Shown piece after piece: positions 18,517-27,971 of a DNA stretch of 64,000 nt. The position numbers and the translations under genes are program-made. This DNA is from Vibrio sp. SCSIO 43137 (GTDB lineage Bacteria > Pseudomonadota > Gammaproteobacteria > Enterobacterales > Vibrionaceae): assembly GCF_028201475.1 (NCBI RefSeq), contig NZ_CP116384.1:434001-498000 (forward strand), given 5' to 3'. Below the pieces are notes generated by a model. That model was not told where the DNA came from. It searched no databases and was given only the letters and a program-made list of their open reading frames with translations. The number at the start of each line of letters is the position of its first letter. The stretch's first letter is position 1.

Positions 18517-19371
18517 ATGGCTAAGAATCATGCAAAAGATGCCGGTAAAGACGCAAGAGAAAAGCTGGGTTGGTGGCATGCATACCGCTTTCTGATCCTG
18601 CGCCGTCTCTGTCAGTTATCGGTAATCGGTTTATTCATAATGGGCCCGACATGGGGAATTCTTGAAGGGAATTTGTCATCCAGTGAACTGCTGGGGACGA
18701 TTCCGATGACAGACCCTCTGTTACTGCTCCAAACGATAGCAACGGGTTATTGGCCCGAAACAACAGCCATTTTAGGTGGTTTAATCGTCGCAGGGTTTTA
18801 TGCGATTGCAGGACCGAGAATGTTCTGCGGTTGGATTTGCCCAATGAATCTGGTAACGGATCTCGCGGCATGGATACGAAGAAAAACAGGACTTAAGGCT
18901 AGCTACCAGTGGCCGTCATCATTGCGCTACTGGTTACTCGCCGCAATACTAGTGGGAAGTGCCGTATCAGGTACTCTGTTATGGACATGGTTAGATCCTG
19001 TCTCTGCACTACACCGGGGCATTGTCTTCGGAATGGGCGCAGGCTGGACCTTAATCTTACTGGTGTTCCTAATCGACCTGCTTCTGGTGGAGCATGCTTG
19101 GTGTGGTCACTTATGTCCTCTGGGCGCTACCTATGGAGTTATCGGTCGCTACAGTTTATTGCGAATTACTGCGACCAACAGGGAGCAGTGCAACAACTGT
19201 ATGGATTGTTACAACGTATGTCCGGAACCGAAAATATTGAGACAACCGTTGAAGCAAGGCGACAGGAAAGTCATGAGTCAAGATTGCATTAGTTGCGGTC
19301 GCTGTATTGATGTCTGTGCTGAGAAGGTATTCGATTTTAGAATTAGAACTGGAGCTAAATATGAAGAGTAA
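18517..19371 (+). CDS. napH: NapH, membrane ferredoxin-type quinol dehydrogenase
   Basis: 284 aa with about four membrane helices (LCQLSVIGLFIMGPTWG, TAILGGLIVAGFYAIAG, WLLAAILVGSAVSGTLLW, ILLVFLIDLLLVEHAW), two CxxxCP motifs (CGWICP, CGHLCP) and two C-terminal [4Fe-4S] motifs (CNNCMDCYNVCPEP, CISCGRCIDVC). It begins immediately after napG and overlaps napB by 11 bp, implying translational coupling. Confidence 0.93.
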   Translation: MAKNHAKDAGKDAREKLGWWHAYRFLILRRLCQLSVIGLFIMGPTWGILEGNLSSSELLGTIPMTDPLLLLQTIATGYWPETTAILGGLIVAGFYAIAGPRMFCGWICPMNLVTDLAAWIRRKTGLKASYQWPSSLRYWLLAAILVGSAVSGTLLWTWLDPVSALHRGIVFGMGAGWTLILLVFLIDLLLVEHAWCGHLCPLGATYGVIGRYSLLRITATNREQCNNCMDCYNVCPEPKILRQPLKQGDRKVMSQDCISCGRCIDVCAEKVFDFRIRTGAKYEE

Positions 19372-19795
19372 GTTTGTCGTGTCTGCAATGCTGGCAGCTT
19401 TAGTAAGTACGGCAGCATTCGCCGAAGTGACATCACTTCGAGGCGATCAGGGTATAAACGAAAATAACGAAGTTGCAAAAATTAAGAAAGTACCAAAGAG
19501 TCAGGATAAGCTTGGGTTGGACTATGTACATCAGCCACCTCTTATTCCGCACGAAACTGGTCAGGTGCAGCTTAATCCGAGTAATAACGGTTGCTTAGAG
19601 TGTCACGACGTAAGTACTTACCGTAAAGCTGACGCACCTCGCGTAAGCCCGACTCACTATATGGATCGTGATAACAAAATACTGACAGAGGTTGCTCCTC
19701 GTCGTTACTTCTGCCTGCAGTGTCACGTGACTCAGGTAGATGCAAAACCACTGGTAGCAAACGAGTTCAAGCCAGCTGGTAAATTCGGTCAGTAG
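19361..19795 (+). CDS. napB: NapB, diheme cytochrome c subunit
   Basis: 144 aa from the ATG at 19361 (an open frame extends upstream into napH but the signal peptide starts here: MKSKFVVSAMLAALVSTAAF). Two heme-binding CxxCH motifs (CLECH, CLQCH). Distal axial histidines are likely in VHQPPLIPH and the PTHYMDRD stretch. It passes electrons from NapC to NapA in the periplasm. Confidence 0.94.
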   Translation: MKSKFVVSAMLAALVSTAAFAEVTSLRGDQGINENNEVAKIKKVPKSQDKLGLDYVHQPPLIPHETGQVQLNPSNNGCLECHDVSTYRKADAPRVSPTHYMDRDNKILTEVAPRRYFCLQCHVTQVDAKPLVANEFKPAGKFGQ

Positions 19796-19803
19796 GGGGC
19801 GCT

Positions 19804-20385
19804 ATGGGTATGATTAAACGCCTGTGGGCGTGGTTCAGCAAGCCGAGTCATTTGGCACTTGGTACGCTTTTAGTCATCGGATTTGTTGCTGGTATTGTCT
19901 TCTGGGGTGGTTTTAACACCGGTATGGAACTGTCAAACAGAGAAGAGTTCTGTATTGGCTGTCATGAAATGGAAGACAACGTGTACGAAGAGTACATCGG
20001 TACTATTCACTACACAAACCGCTCTGGTGTTCGTGCTACCTGTCCGGACTGTCACGTTCCTAAAGAGTGGGGACCAAAGATGGTTCGTAAGATCCAGGCG
20101 AGTAAAGAGCTTTGGGGTAAGCTGACAGGCAAAGTCGATACTAAGAAGAAATTCGAAGAACATCGATTTGAAATGGCCACCCGGGAGTGGGAGCGGATGA
20201 AGGCGAACAACTCTCAGGAGTGTCGTAACTGTCATAACTTTGAATATATGGATTACGTAGTTCAGAAGCCTGTAGCGGCTGAAATCCATGATAAAGCAGA
20301 AGATATGGGTCAGACTTGTATCGACTGTCACAAAGGTATTGCGCACCAGCTACCAAAAGGTCATGAGATCTCGAAAGAGCTATAA
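19804..20385 (+). CDS. napC: NapC, membrane-anchored tetraheme quinol dehydrogenase
   Basis: 193 aa of the NapC/NirT family. One N-terminal membrane anchor (LALGTLLVIGFVAGIVFWGG) then four heme motifs: CIGCH, CPDCH, CRNCH and CIDCH. It oxidises membrane quinol and reduces NapB. It is the last gene of the operon and a strong terminator follows. Confidence 0.95.
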   Translation: MGMIKRLWAWFSKPSHLALGTLLVIGFVAGIVFWGGFNTGMELSNREEFCIGCHEMEDNVYEEYIGTIHYTNRSGVRATCPDCHVPKEWGPKMVRKIQASKELWGKLTGKVDTKKKFEEHRFEMATREWERMKANNSQECRNCHNFEYMDYVVQKPVAAEIHDKAEDMGQTCIDCHKGIAHQLPKGHEISKEL

Positions 20386-20403
20386 CTCTCAAATCCTTAA
20401 GCT

Positions 20404-20438
20404 AAGTCCGGTAAGAGTGATCTTACCGGACTTTTTTT
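20404..20438 (+). terminator. Terminator of the nap operon
   Basis: 11-12 bp stem (20404-20415 with 20422-20432, loop agtgat) followed by a run of seven T residues. Confidence 0.9.
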
Positions 20439-20606
20439 ATGCTCAACTTCCGCCCGGTTTTAATATGTAAACAGCTTGTGATAAAGTTTTTTATGCCGGG
20501 TGTGACGATTCAAGGGATAGCCCACACTGTTACTTTACAGAAGATGACGGCTTGTCGCTTTTTTGTCTATAATTTACACAAGTATCAATACAGGGAGGGC
20601 AGTATC

Positions 20607-20924
20607 ATGGCGGTTACAAGAATGCATACAGACCCGGGCAAACCGTATGATCCCAATAAGGAGCTCACTAATAATCAGCGTAAGCGTTATTCTGAAGTGG
20701 CTAATAAAGCTGAGGAGCGCAGAGAGCAGCGTGAGCTTTATAAAGCGGCACTGAACCCACATAAAACCAGGGCAGAAGCGATAGCCAGGGCAAAAGAAGA
20801 ATTGCAAAAGCAGCAGAAGGCAAAGAGAAAACTGCCTGAAATGACCTTTCTCAGGGTATTGGCTTGGTCGATAACCTTAGGAGCGTTCTGGGTGTGGGTT
20901 CTGTTTATGTTTCCGAGCAATTAG
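20607..20924 (+). CDS. Hypothetical small membrane protein, 105 aa
   Basis: The ATG at 20607 has a strong ribosome site (gggagg near 20593-20598); the open frame upstream to 20439 is not used. The N-terminal two-thirds is highly charged and helical (RKRYSEVANKAEERREQREL, then alternating Lys/Glu/Gln) and ends in one hydrophobic C-terminal segment (VLAWSITLGAFWVWVLFMF). This suggests a tail-anchored membrane protein with a cytoplasmic coiled domain. I do not recognise a family. The last 20 bp overlap the end of the convergent diguanylate cyclase gene. Confidence 0.75.
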   Translation: MAVTRMHTDPGKPYDPNKELTNNQRKRYSEVANKAEERREQRELYKAALNPHKTRAEAIARAKEELQKQQKAKRKLPEMTFLRVLAWSITLGAFWVWVLFMFPSN

Positions 20925-22101
20925 CCGCTTTGTTATTCTCTTCCGGCCACTCATTCTGCGGGCGCACAACATTAAACTTAGCCACTTTCTCAGTAACAGC
21001 CATGTTCTGTGAAGACTGGTAAAAGCGGTAGCGGTTTTTACCTGACTTTTTCGCTTCATACATAGCTTTATCTGCGCAACGTATCAAATCTTCCAACTCT
21101 TCAGCATCCTGCTTATAAATAGCAACGCCGATACTAAATGTCAGATTAGAGTCGTAGTTTTCCTGCTTAAGGTCATCTTCAAACAGCTTATTAACTCTGT
21201 TTACGATAGCGCGAAGATCGTCCATCCGGGGAATATCGTACAACAGCAGCATAAACTCATCTCCGGCATAGCGGGCAACGGAGTAGTCCTGTTCATTGGT
21301 CTTTCTGTCTGTAGTACGCAGGTTGCGTGATAAACGGTTAGCGAAGTGCTGGAGAAGCTTATCACCCGTGTCGTGACCATAGGTGTCATTGATGGTCTTA
21401 AAGTTATCAATGTCGAGAAACAGTAAAGCAGTAATGGTATCGTTATCCTTCTGCTCCTGAAGTTTCTGTTTCGCCCAGGTTTCAAAGCTCCAGCGGTTAG
21501 CAAGGCCGGTCAATCTGTCGCGATAGGCTAGCTGGTCTATCCCTTCCTGATATAACCCCTGAAGATAATCTGTCGCCTTTCCGTAGTAATAGTTAGAAAT
21601 CAGCCCGATAAAGCACATAACCGACAGGCTGAGAATAAAGCGATCGGCCGGTAAGCGGGAGTAAGTAAAGCTCACCCAGCTAAAGTTATTCAGGTAGAGA
21701 TAAAGGGACGCAGAAAGCACAAATACAAGTGTGGTGATCAGGGCAGGCTTAAAGTCATTAACAATAATGATTCCGGCCAGAATAGGAAACACCCAGAACA
21801 CAGTGCCGTCGGGGAAAACCAGATTAACCGTCGCGTTTAGCAACATGGCAATGTTGAACAGCGCAGGATGATGCTCTTTATATGGCTTAATGTAGAGATA
21901 AGCGAAGTAGACGGCACACATAGCGGCGCCTGCAAAATTGGTCAGGGCGAACAGTTCGCGCTCAAGAAACCAGTTAACAATGCCGTAGCCGAGCAAAAAC
22001 ACAACAGCAACAGAAGAAAAAGCCATACGGAACTTTTTTCTTCTGTCCTGGCTGATATCCGCCATATGTTCAAGATTGATTGCTGTGAGGCTCTGTCGCA
22101 T
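20905..22101 (-). CDS. Membrane diguanylate cyclase (GGDEF variant AGDEF)
   Basis: 398 aa. The N-terminal half has about six hydrophobic helices (MASE-like sensor; segments near residues 29-45, 55-75, 80-120, 125-150, 155-170). The C-terminal GGDEF domain begins near RDRLTGLANR and carries FLDIDNFKTIND and the signature RYAGDEF. The first Gly is Ala, a substitution known to be tolerated in some active cyclases. The usual RxxD inhibitory site is replaced by NEQD, so product inhibition may be absent. It probably makes c-di-GMP at the inner membrane. Confidence 0.88.
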   Translation of the reverse strand: MRQSLTAINLEHMADISQDRRKKFRMAFSSVAVVFLLGYGIVNWFLERELFALTNFAGAAMCAVYFAYLYIKPYKEHHPALFNIAMLLNATVNLVFPDGTVFWVFPILAGIIIVNDFKPALITTLVFVLSASLYLYLNNFSWVSFTYSRLPADRFILSLSVMCFIGLISNYYYGKATDYLQGLYQEGIDQLAYRDRLTGLANRWSFETWAKQKLQEQKDNDTITALLFLDIDNFKTINDTYGHDTGDKLLQHFANRLSRNLRTTDRKTNEQDYSVARYAGDEFMLLLYDIPRMDDLRAIVNRVNKLFEDDLKQENYDSNLTFSIGVAIYKQDAEELEDLIRCADKAMYEAKKSGKNRYRFYQSSQNMAVTEKVAKFNVVRPQNEWPEENNKAANCSET

Positions 22102-22222
22102 TTTTTATTTGAGGTTATTAAGACGCGACTATTTTATCTGTTTAGTATAAAAAATGAACTGAAAACACAATATATAGTGTGATGAGCTTCACTAATACGG
22201 AAATAATTGGACTAATGTCACA

Positions 22223-22251
22223 TTTGATCCTTTTCGTAAAAATGGATCAAA
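22223..22251. promoter_or_regulatory. Inverted repeat in the cyclase-protease intergenic region
   Basis: tttgatcc (22223-22230) and ggatcaaa (22244-22251) form a perfect 8-bp inverted repeat, and a further gatcaa follows at once. It is about 150 bp upstream of the Lon-like protease gene and 120 bp upstream of the divergent cyclase. No regulator can be assigned. Confidence 0.35.
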
Positions 22252-22396
22252 ATTGATCAACTGGTTATCTTCTGTTCAGTTAGATGGTATTTCAACTTAA
22301 ATCACTAAAAAATATAATAATTTCCACTACACTGAATTTAAGTCGCTAAATATTCCCGTTGTACAGAGGGAATAGATACCATTGGAGGGAGGTGAT

Positions 22397-24757
22397 ATGT
22401 CGATAGTCTCATTGAAACCGTCAGAGCTGTACCACGAAGCGGAACTTGAAAAACTTCCCTGTAAATCAACCAAAGAATTGGCTCCGATTGATGAAATTGT
22501 AGGACAAAATCGTGCGCAGAAAGCGGTTGAGTTCGCTATGTCAATTAAGGAGAAGGGTTACAATATTTACGCCATCGGCCGCAATGGTCTTGGCAAACGC
22601 ACTATGATATTGAGATACCTTAACCGCCATAAGCATGAGGCTGAGTCGTTATATGACTGGTGCTACGTAGCCAACTTCGAAGATATCCGTACCCCTAAAG
22701 TGCTTAAGCTGCCATGCGGTATGGGCAGCAAGTTCCGTCAGGATATTGAAAAGCTAATGGTCAAGCTGGTCAAGGCGATCCCGCTGGCTTTCGATAACGA
22801 AATGTATTTTACCCGTGCTGAGAAGCTGAAAAGCCAACTGGCACAAAAACAGCAGGGTGAGCTGGAAATTATCAGCAAACAGGCAAAAGAGAAAGGTATC
22901 AGCCTGACCCTGACCACCCAGGGCGATTATCAGTTTATCGCCATGAACGGTGAAGAGCAGCATACCGAAGAGAGTTTTGACGAGTTATCGATTAAAGAGC
23001 AGGAGCAATTCGGTAAGAACATTGATGAGCTGGAGATTCAGTTACGCACCATGGTTCGTCAGCTTACCGAGTGGGAAGAAAAATACAGTGAAAAGATTCA
23101 GAAACTTAACGATGAAGTGACGCTGGAGGTTATTACCCACTTTATTAAAGAGCTTAAGAGCAAGTATGTCGGCTACGGAGCGATCAAAAAATATCTGACC
23201 GATCTGCAAAAAGATATCGTAGAGAACGTGGAGATATTTCTTGAAGAGAGCAACGAGCAGGGTGAAATAGCTTCTGCCGCTCTTGAGAAGAAACTGCCGC
23301 GCCGATACAAAATCAATGTGCTGGTGAGTCAGAAATCAGAGCAGTTTCCTGTGGTGGTGGAAGATAATCCCAACTACCACTCGTTGTTTGGTTATACGGA
23401 AACGGCGACTTTCAAAGGTACTGTGTTTACCGATTTCTCACTGATCCGCTCAGGCAGCCTGCACAAAGCCAATGGTGGTGTGCTGCTGATGGACGCGATT
23501 AAAGTTCTGGAACAACCTTATGTCTGGGATGGTCTGAAAAGGGCACTGCGTTCGCGCCAGTTAAGCCTGACGTCGCTGGAGAAGGAGCTGACCCTGACTG
23601 GTGCCGTTTCACTGGATCCGGAACCTATTCCGCTGGATGTAAAAATTATTCTGTTTGGTGATTACCGCACTTATCAGTTGTTGCAGCATTACGATCCTGA
23701 ATTTAAAGAGCTCTTCCGTGTTACTGCCGACTTTGAAGATGAAATGACGCGTACGCCGGACTCAGAGCTGCACTATGCCCGCTTTATCTCCAGTATTGTT
23801 CACGAAGCCAATATGCTGCACTGTGACCGTAAGGCAATAAGCCGGATTATCGAACACAGTTCCCGTATTGCCGGTGATCAGAATAAGCTGTCCCTGCATT
23901 CAGCCCATATTGCAAATTTGCTGCGTGAATCTAACTATGTGGCAAAAGGAGCCCGTTCTAATCTTATTCGTGCCAGCCATGTGGAACAGGCGCTGAATAA
24001 TCAGCAGATGCGGGTGGGCAAGTTGCAGGACGATGTGATGGAGAGCTTTCATAACGGAACCACTCTGATCCATACCAGCGGGGAGGCTATTGGTCAGGTT
24101 AATGCCCTGTCAGTATTGAGTACCAGCGATCATATGTTTGGTGCTCCCAATCGAATTACTGCCACAACCAGCTATGGCGAAGGTGAGGTGATCGATATCG
24201 AGCGCAATGTTGACCTTGGGGGAAGCATCCATTCGAAAGGCGTATTAATTTTATCCGCCTATATCGCCTCTGTATTTGGTAAAACCGCTAAGATACCTCT
24301 TACCACCAATATCACCTTTGAGCAGTCCTATGGCGGCGTGGATGGTGACAGTGCCAGTATGGCTGAGCTGTGTGCCGTGGTGTCTGCTTTTTCCAAACAG
24401 CCAAACCGGCAGGACATCGCCATTACCGGTTCAATGAATCAGTTCGGTGAGTCTCAGCCCATTGGCGGAGTGAACGAAAAAATCGAAGGCTTCTTTGATG
24501 TCTGCACTATTAAAGGAAGAAGCTCTGCACAGGGAGTGATTATTCCGCGTTCCAACAGCCATAACCTGATGCTGAGAAAAGATATCGTTAAAGCCGTAGA
24601 GAAGGGTGAGTTTAACATCTGGGCCATTGATCATGTATCAGAGGCAATTGAGCTGTTTACCGGCAAACCGGCAGGTGTAGCCAGTGAAGAGGGAAGTTAT
24701 CCGATTAATACCATATTTGGTATTGCTCAGGCTAAGTTGAATGCTTTACGCAAGTAA
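22397..24757 (+). CDS. Lon-like ATP-dependent protease (LonB/YcbZ family)
   Basis: 786 aa from the ATG at 22397 with a near-perfect ribosome site (ggagggaggt); the TTG at 22382 is inside that site. An AAA-type region carries a Walker A variant (GRNGLGKRT, about residue 60). A helical insertion (about 130-280) is rich in Lys/Glu. The C-terminal Lon protease domain has the Ser-Lys dyad: Ser in GDSASMAE (about residue 651) and Lys in GGVNEKIEG (about 694). Unlike classic Lon it lacks the large N-terminal substrate domain. Its substrates are unknown. Confidence 0.9.
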   Translation: MSIVSLKPSELYHEAELEKLPCKSTKELAPIDEIVGQNRAQKAVEFAMSIKEKGYNIYAIGRNGLGKRTMILRYLNRHKHEAESLYDWCYVANFEDIRTPKVLKLPCGMGSKFRQDIEKLMVKLVKAIPLAFDNEMYFTRAEKLKSQLAQKQQGELEIISKQAKEKGISLTLTTQGDYQFIAMNGEEQHTEESFDELSIKEQEQFGKNIDELEIQLRTMVRQLTEWEEKYSEKIQKLNDEVTLEVITHFIKELKSKYVGYGAIKKYLTDLQKDIVENVEIFLEESNEQGEIASAALEKKLPRRYKINVLVSQKSEQFPVVVEDNPNYHSLFGYTETATFKGTVFTDFSLIRSGSLHKANGGVLLMDAIKVLEQPYVWDGLKRALRSRQLSLTSLEKELTLTGAVSLDPEPIPLDVKIILFGDYRTYQLLQHYDPEFKELFRVTADFEDEMTRTPDSELHYARFISSIVHEANMLHCDRKAISRIIEHSSRIAGDQNKLSLHSAHIANLLRESNYVAKGARSNLIRASHVEQALNNQQMRVGKLQDDVMESFHNGTTLIHTSGEAIGQVNALSVLSTSDHMFGAPNRITATTSYGEGEVIDIERNVDLGGSIHSKGVLILSAYIASVFGKTAKIPLTTNITFEQSYGGVDGDSASMAELCAVVSAFSKQPNRQDIAITGSMNQFGESQPIGGVNEKIEGFFDVCTIKGRSSAQGVIIPRSNSHNLMLRKDIVKAVEKGEFNIWAIDHVSEAIELFTGKPAGVASEEGSYPINTIFGIAQAKLNALRK

Positions 24758-24787
24758 AGCCACCAGAGGTAAGTTATTAAATAAACT

Positions 24788-24818
24788 AAGGGGCTGGTAT
24801 AAAACCAGCCCCTTATCT
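24788..24818. terminator. Terminator between convergent genes
   Basis: Perfect 11-bp stem aaggggctggt (24788-24798) / complement (24804-24814) with a 5-nt loop, between the protease gene (plus) and the PilZ gene (minus). The T-rich tail is weak on both sides. Confidence 0.75.
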
Positions 24819-24841
24819 ATTTCTGCTATATAACTGAAAAA

Positions 24842-25597
24842 TCAGAATTTCAACGCCAGCTTAACACCATCAAACTTAAGGTGGCCCAGAATAGTTTTAA
24901 CGTTGGTTTCACCCGCTTCATCAAACTTCAGGCCATACTTGGCGTAATGCATTGACGATTGCAAATTACAGACGGTACCTGATATAGGCATAAGTTCTGC
25001 TTTTGAGTTTGCCGGGGTTCTGACATGGATAGTGAGGTGGTCTCCCACATCAAAATGCTTGGCCAGTGGGCTGGTGATAAAGCGGCATCCGCCTTTTGAT
25101 AAGTCGCGGATTTCGCACTCTATCTTCATCTTCTCTGTTACCGCCATTGCACTAAGATTAACATCGTATCTCGGCTCTTTACGCAGTTGGTTTATCTTCA
25201 TCCGGCTGGGGATGGAGATCATTACCAGAGGAACCGGCTCCTGCAAAATATGCATAATCTGGCTGCGGAAGTAGATAAGCGCCCCTTCACCTTTCTGGGA
25301 GATAGCGCGGACATTCATCCAGAAGCCTTCCTGAAAGAAGAACTCAAAATCGTCGTCAGAAATTTCAGGAACTTCCAGAAGAATAAGATTATCGGAGTGG
25401 CTTCCGATAAATTTGGTTTTTCCGAGATAGCGAATACCAACAGGCGTGGTTAAATTGATGGTAAGTTCACTGCCGTGACTGACCATATCAATGGCATCCG
25501 TGCTATTGATGGTACTCTCTGTTCCGTTTACAGGAGGTTCGCTCTTTACATCAATCCTGTGTTCGCGTTTTAGTACGCTTGAGTTGGCGTTCACCAC
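24842..25597 (-). CDS. PilZ-domain c-di-GMP effector (YcgR-like)
   Basis: 251 aa. An N-terminal PilZN/YcgR-like beta domain (about residues 45-140) precedes a PilZ domain with both c-di-GMP binding motifs: RKEPR (RxxxR) and DLSKGG (D/NxSxxG). YcgR-type proteins slow flagella or otherwise act on motility when c-di-GMP rises; that role is known for the family, not shown here. It is divergent from a diguanylate cyclase across 347 bp, so enzyme and effector are neighbours. Confidence 0.9.
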   Translation of the reverse strand: MVNANSSVLKREHRIDVKSEPPVNGTESTINSTDAIDMVSHGSELTINLTTPVGIRYLGKTKFIGSHSDNLILLEVPEISDDDFEFFFQEGFWMNVRAISQKGEGALIYFRSQIMHILQEPVPLVMISIPSRMKINQLRKEPRYDVNLSAMAVTEKMKIECEIRDLSKGGCRFITSPLAKHFDVGDHLTIHVRTPANSKAELMPISGTVCNLQSSMHYAKYGLKFDEAGETNVKTILGHLKFDGVKLALKF

Positions 25598-25944
25598 TGA
25601 CTCCCGAAGGTATGTTGTGTTGTTTATAAGAATTCGCTTTTATTATAACTAACAGATGTTACCCATAATGATTATGTATGCAAGCAATGGATGTATACGT
25701 TATATCAATAATGATAGCTGATTCTCTATTTTTTGATTATTTACTCTATATCAGACAGCGGATAGCTTCTGTCCCGCAATGGTTCTCTTACCAGCAATTA
25801 TAAAATTGTTATTAACTTCAGATTAATAGGATAATATCCGGCAGAAAATTTGATTTAGATCAGGAATTGATATTTAAATTAGCAACTTGACTGTTCAAAT
25901 GATAACCTCATGTTCAACTAGGAACTAGATGCATATCGGAACAA
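25598..25944. promoter_or_regulatory. PilZ-cyclase intergenic region with FNR-like site at 25850-25863
   Basis: This 347-bp AT-rich gap holds both divergent promoters. TTGAT-ttag-ATCAG at 25850-25863 matches the FNR consensus at 9 of 10 positions and is centred about 88 bp before the cyclase ATG. That leaves room for a class II promoter (A/T-rich -10-like tatttaaat at 25871-25879 is one option). Anaerobic control of the cyclase is therefore possible. Nothing else was recognised. Confidence 0.45.
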
Positions 25945-26907
25945 ATGGATGCCACGTTAAATCAGTTATCTGATCAATTTATTGGTGACTCAGAAAGCAT
26001 ATTTAATGCAATGCCGGAACCTGCCTTTCTTTTGAGCGGGAATGGTGTCTATTTGAACGCATTTGGTGGTAAAGATAGTCAACGTTACCACGACCCCTCT
26101 GTATTAATCGGAAAATCCCTGTTCGATATATTTCTGCCCGAATCGGCTAATCAGTTTTTGCACTCTGTGCAAAAGGTCATTGAAACCGGCATCCCGATTA
26201 CCCATGAATACCAACTAGACGCCAGTACCGTCAGCGTGTTTCAGGATCTGGATGGCCCTGCTGGTATGCGTTACTTTGAAGGTTATCTGAGCAGGGTTGA
26301 AGGAAAGAACAACCAGTATGCCGTGTTATGGACAGCACGTTGTATCACCGCCTATAAAGATGTGGTTGAGAAGTTAACAGAGCAGAAAAGCCAATTAAAA
26401 TCCGTCTCTCAGCGAGACCATCTGACCGGGGTATATAACCGGGTTGCCCTTGAAAATATTCTGCCGGGTCTGCTGAAACAGGCCTGTCGTTCTCATAAAA
26501 GCGTGACGGCTTTTATGGTGGATATTGATTTCTTTAAGCAGCTCAATGAAAAGTTCGGCCATATTGAAGGTGACAGGGCACTAGTCCGGCTGGGTAATAT
26601 TCTTAAACAGCATTTCTCTTCTGATTGTCACTGCTTCCGTTATGGCGGTGATGAGTTTCTGGTGATTCTTACCGGTTATAGTCTGGAGCATGTACAGATT
26701 ATTGCTGAGAACTTTCGTAAAGCGGTCCATAAGGCTTCAATCCCCAACCCGGATTCACCGGTAACCCCTCATCTGACCGTTACTGTAGGGGTTTACTATA
26801 ATCCGTCGCCGTCTGATCAGCTCTGTCTGGAAGAGTTGATTTATCTGGCTGATAAAGCGTTATTTAATGCTAAATCGGATAATAAAAACACGGTATTTAT
26901 TATTTAA
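25945..26907 (+). CDS. PAS-GGDEF diguanylate cyclase
   Basis: 320 aa, no membrane segment. An N-terminal PAS domain (about residues 14-140: SIFNAMPEPAFLLSGNGVYL, GKSLFDIFLPE) is followed by a GGDEF domain (about 160-320) with RDHLTGVYNR, MVDIDFFKQLNE and the canonical RYGGDEF. The position of the RxxD inhibitory site reads FSSD, so product feedback is probably absent. Being soluble with a PAS domain it may sense redox or a small ligand. Its end overlaps the convergent EEP gene by 8 bp. Confidence 0.92.
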   Translation: MDATLNQLSDQFIGDSESIFNAMPEPAFLLSGNGVYLNAFGGKDSQRYHDPSVLIGKSLFDIFLPESANQFLHSVQKVIETGIPITHEYQLDASTVSVFQDLDGPAGMRYFEGYLSRVEGKNNQYAVLWTARCITAYKDVVEKLTEQKSQLKSVSQRDHLTGVYNRVALENILPGLLKQACRSHKSVTAFMVDIDFFKQLNEKFGHIEGDRALVRLGNILKQHFSSDCHCFRYGGDEFLVILTGYSLEHVQIIAENFRKAVHKASIPNPDSPVTPHLTVTVGVYYNPSPSDQLCLEELIYLADKALFNAKSDNKNTVFII

Positions 26908-27898
26908 TCTGCACAACCGCTGATACCAGTGCATGATCGCTGGCGATATGATCTCCGGCTTCAAAACTTGGGTTGATCAGGTGTTTATCTGTGACCTCAA
27001 TATCGATAACTGAAAGCAAACCTCCGTTATCCTTATCATTATCATTATAAAATTCCTGACTGAGCAGAATATAATCAAGCACATTCCCTAATGAGCCGTA
27101 ATAATGGGTCGCCTGCCTTGACCATGCCAGATTAGACATATCCAGTTGCCGGCAGTACAGCTCCCAGCTATCAAACAGATGCAGAGTCGCTAAGTCCTGA
27201 AAATCTGCCTGTTCAACAGCGGAGATAAGGTTGGCAAACTCACTACAGGGAATGACCTGATTAAAGTCGCCAAGTAGTATGCATGGCCTCTGGTGTAACG
27301 CCTTTATCTTTTTCATTTCCAGCAAAAGAACATTTGCTTCAAGTCCCCTTTGCATAGCAGAAAGCCAGCTTCCAATCTGTCTGTACTCTTCTCCTGCGGC
27401 AACCGCGTTGTCATCAGGCCGCTGAGACTTAAAGTGCACCACATAGAAGTCGACCAGCCCCAGTTGGGGAACACGGACAGTGACATGAAGGGGACGACGG
27501 CTGAATTCAAACTCAGCAGTCACTAAGCCGTTTTTAATCAGTTCTTCAGGCACAGACAACAATTCTGCCTGTTCAATAGGGTAACGGGAAGCAATCGCGA
27601 CCGGAGGGCGGGAGCAGATGTACTCGTGTTCTGTATGGGGCAGATCAAGGCAGCGGAACTCGTTATAGCCGAGAGTTTGCATCTGCTGCTCAAGAGCGTG
27701 AAAACTGAATACTTCCTGAAAGGCGATAATATCGCTATTTAACTGAGTAAGAGTGTCCGATAACCAGCTCTGTTTTTTACGCCATTCATCATTAGTGTAG
27801 ATATTTTCCGACTCATAGGCAGAAAAGGGCGGCTGCACGTAATTAAACAAATTACATGTGGTTATCTTAAGGTTGTAACTGGCTGGCTTAATACTCAA
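26900..27898 (-). CDS. Endonuclease/exonuclease/phosphatase (EEP) family protein
   Basis: 332 aa. Family catalytic motifs appear in order: TCNLFN (Asn), FQEVF (Glu, metal), VHFKSQR (His), LLGDFNQ (Asp/Asn) and the terminal SDHALV (Asp-His). There is no signal peptide, so it is cytoplasmic. The family includes exonuclease III-like nucleases, sphingomyelinases and nucleotide phosphatases; nothing in the sequence chooses among them. Confidence 0.85.
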   Translation of the reverse strand: MSIKPASYNLKITTCNLFNYVQPPFSAYESENIYTNDEWRKKQSWLSDTLTQLNSDIIAFQEVFSFHALEQQMQTLGYNEFRCLDLPHTEHEYICSRPPVAIASRYPIEQAELLSVPEELIKNGLVTAEFEFSRRPLHVTVRVPQLGLVDFYVVHFKSQRPDDNAVAAGEEYRQIGSWLSAMQRGLEANVLLLEMKKIKALHQRPCILLGDFNQVIPCSEFANLISAVEQADFQDLATLHLFDSWELYCRQLDMSNLAWSRQATHYYGSLGNVLDYILLSQEFYNDNDKDNGGLLSVIDIEVTDKHLINPSFEAGDHIASDHALVSAVVQIK

Positions 27899-27971
27899 GG
27901 CGGACTCTTTACTCTGCGATTCAATAGCTTAAGCATATGCCGTAATAAGAAAAATGTTTAGAAAAAACAAA

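Noticed and set aside
20439..20606. Upstream extension of the 105-aa membrane protein
   Set aside because: Begins inside the nap terminator tail; the strong ribosome site is in front of 20607.
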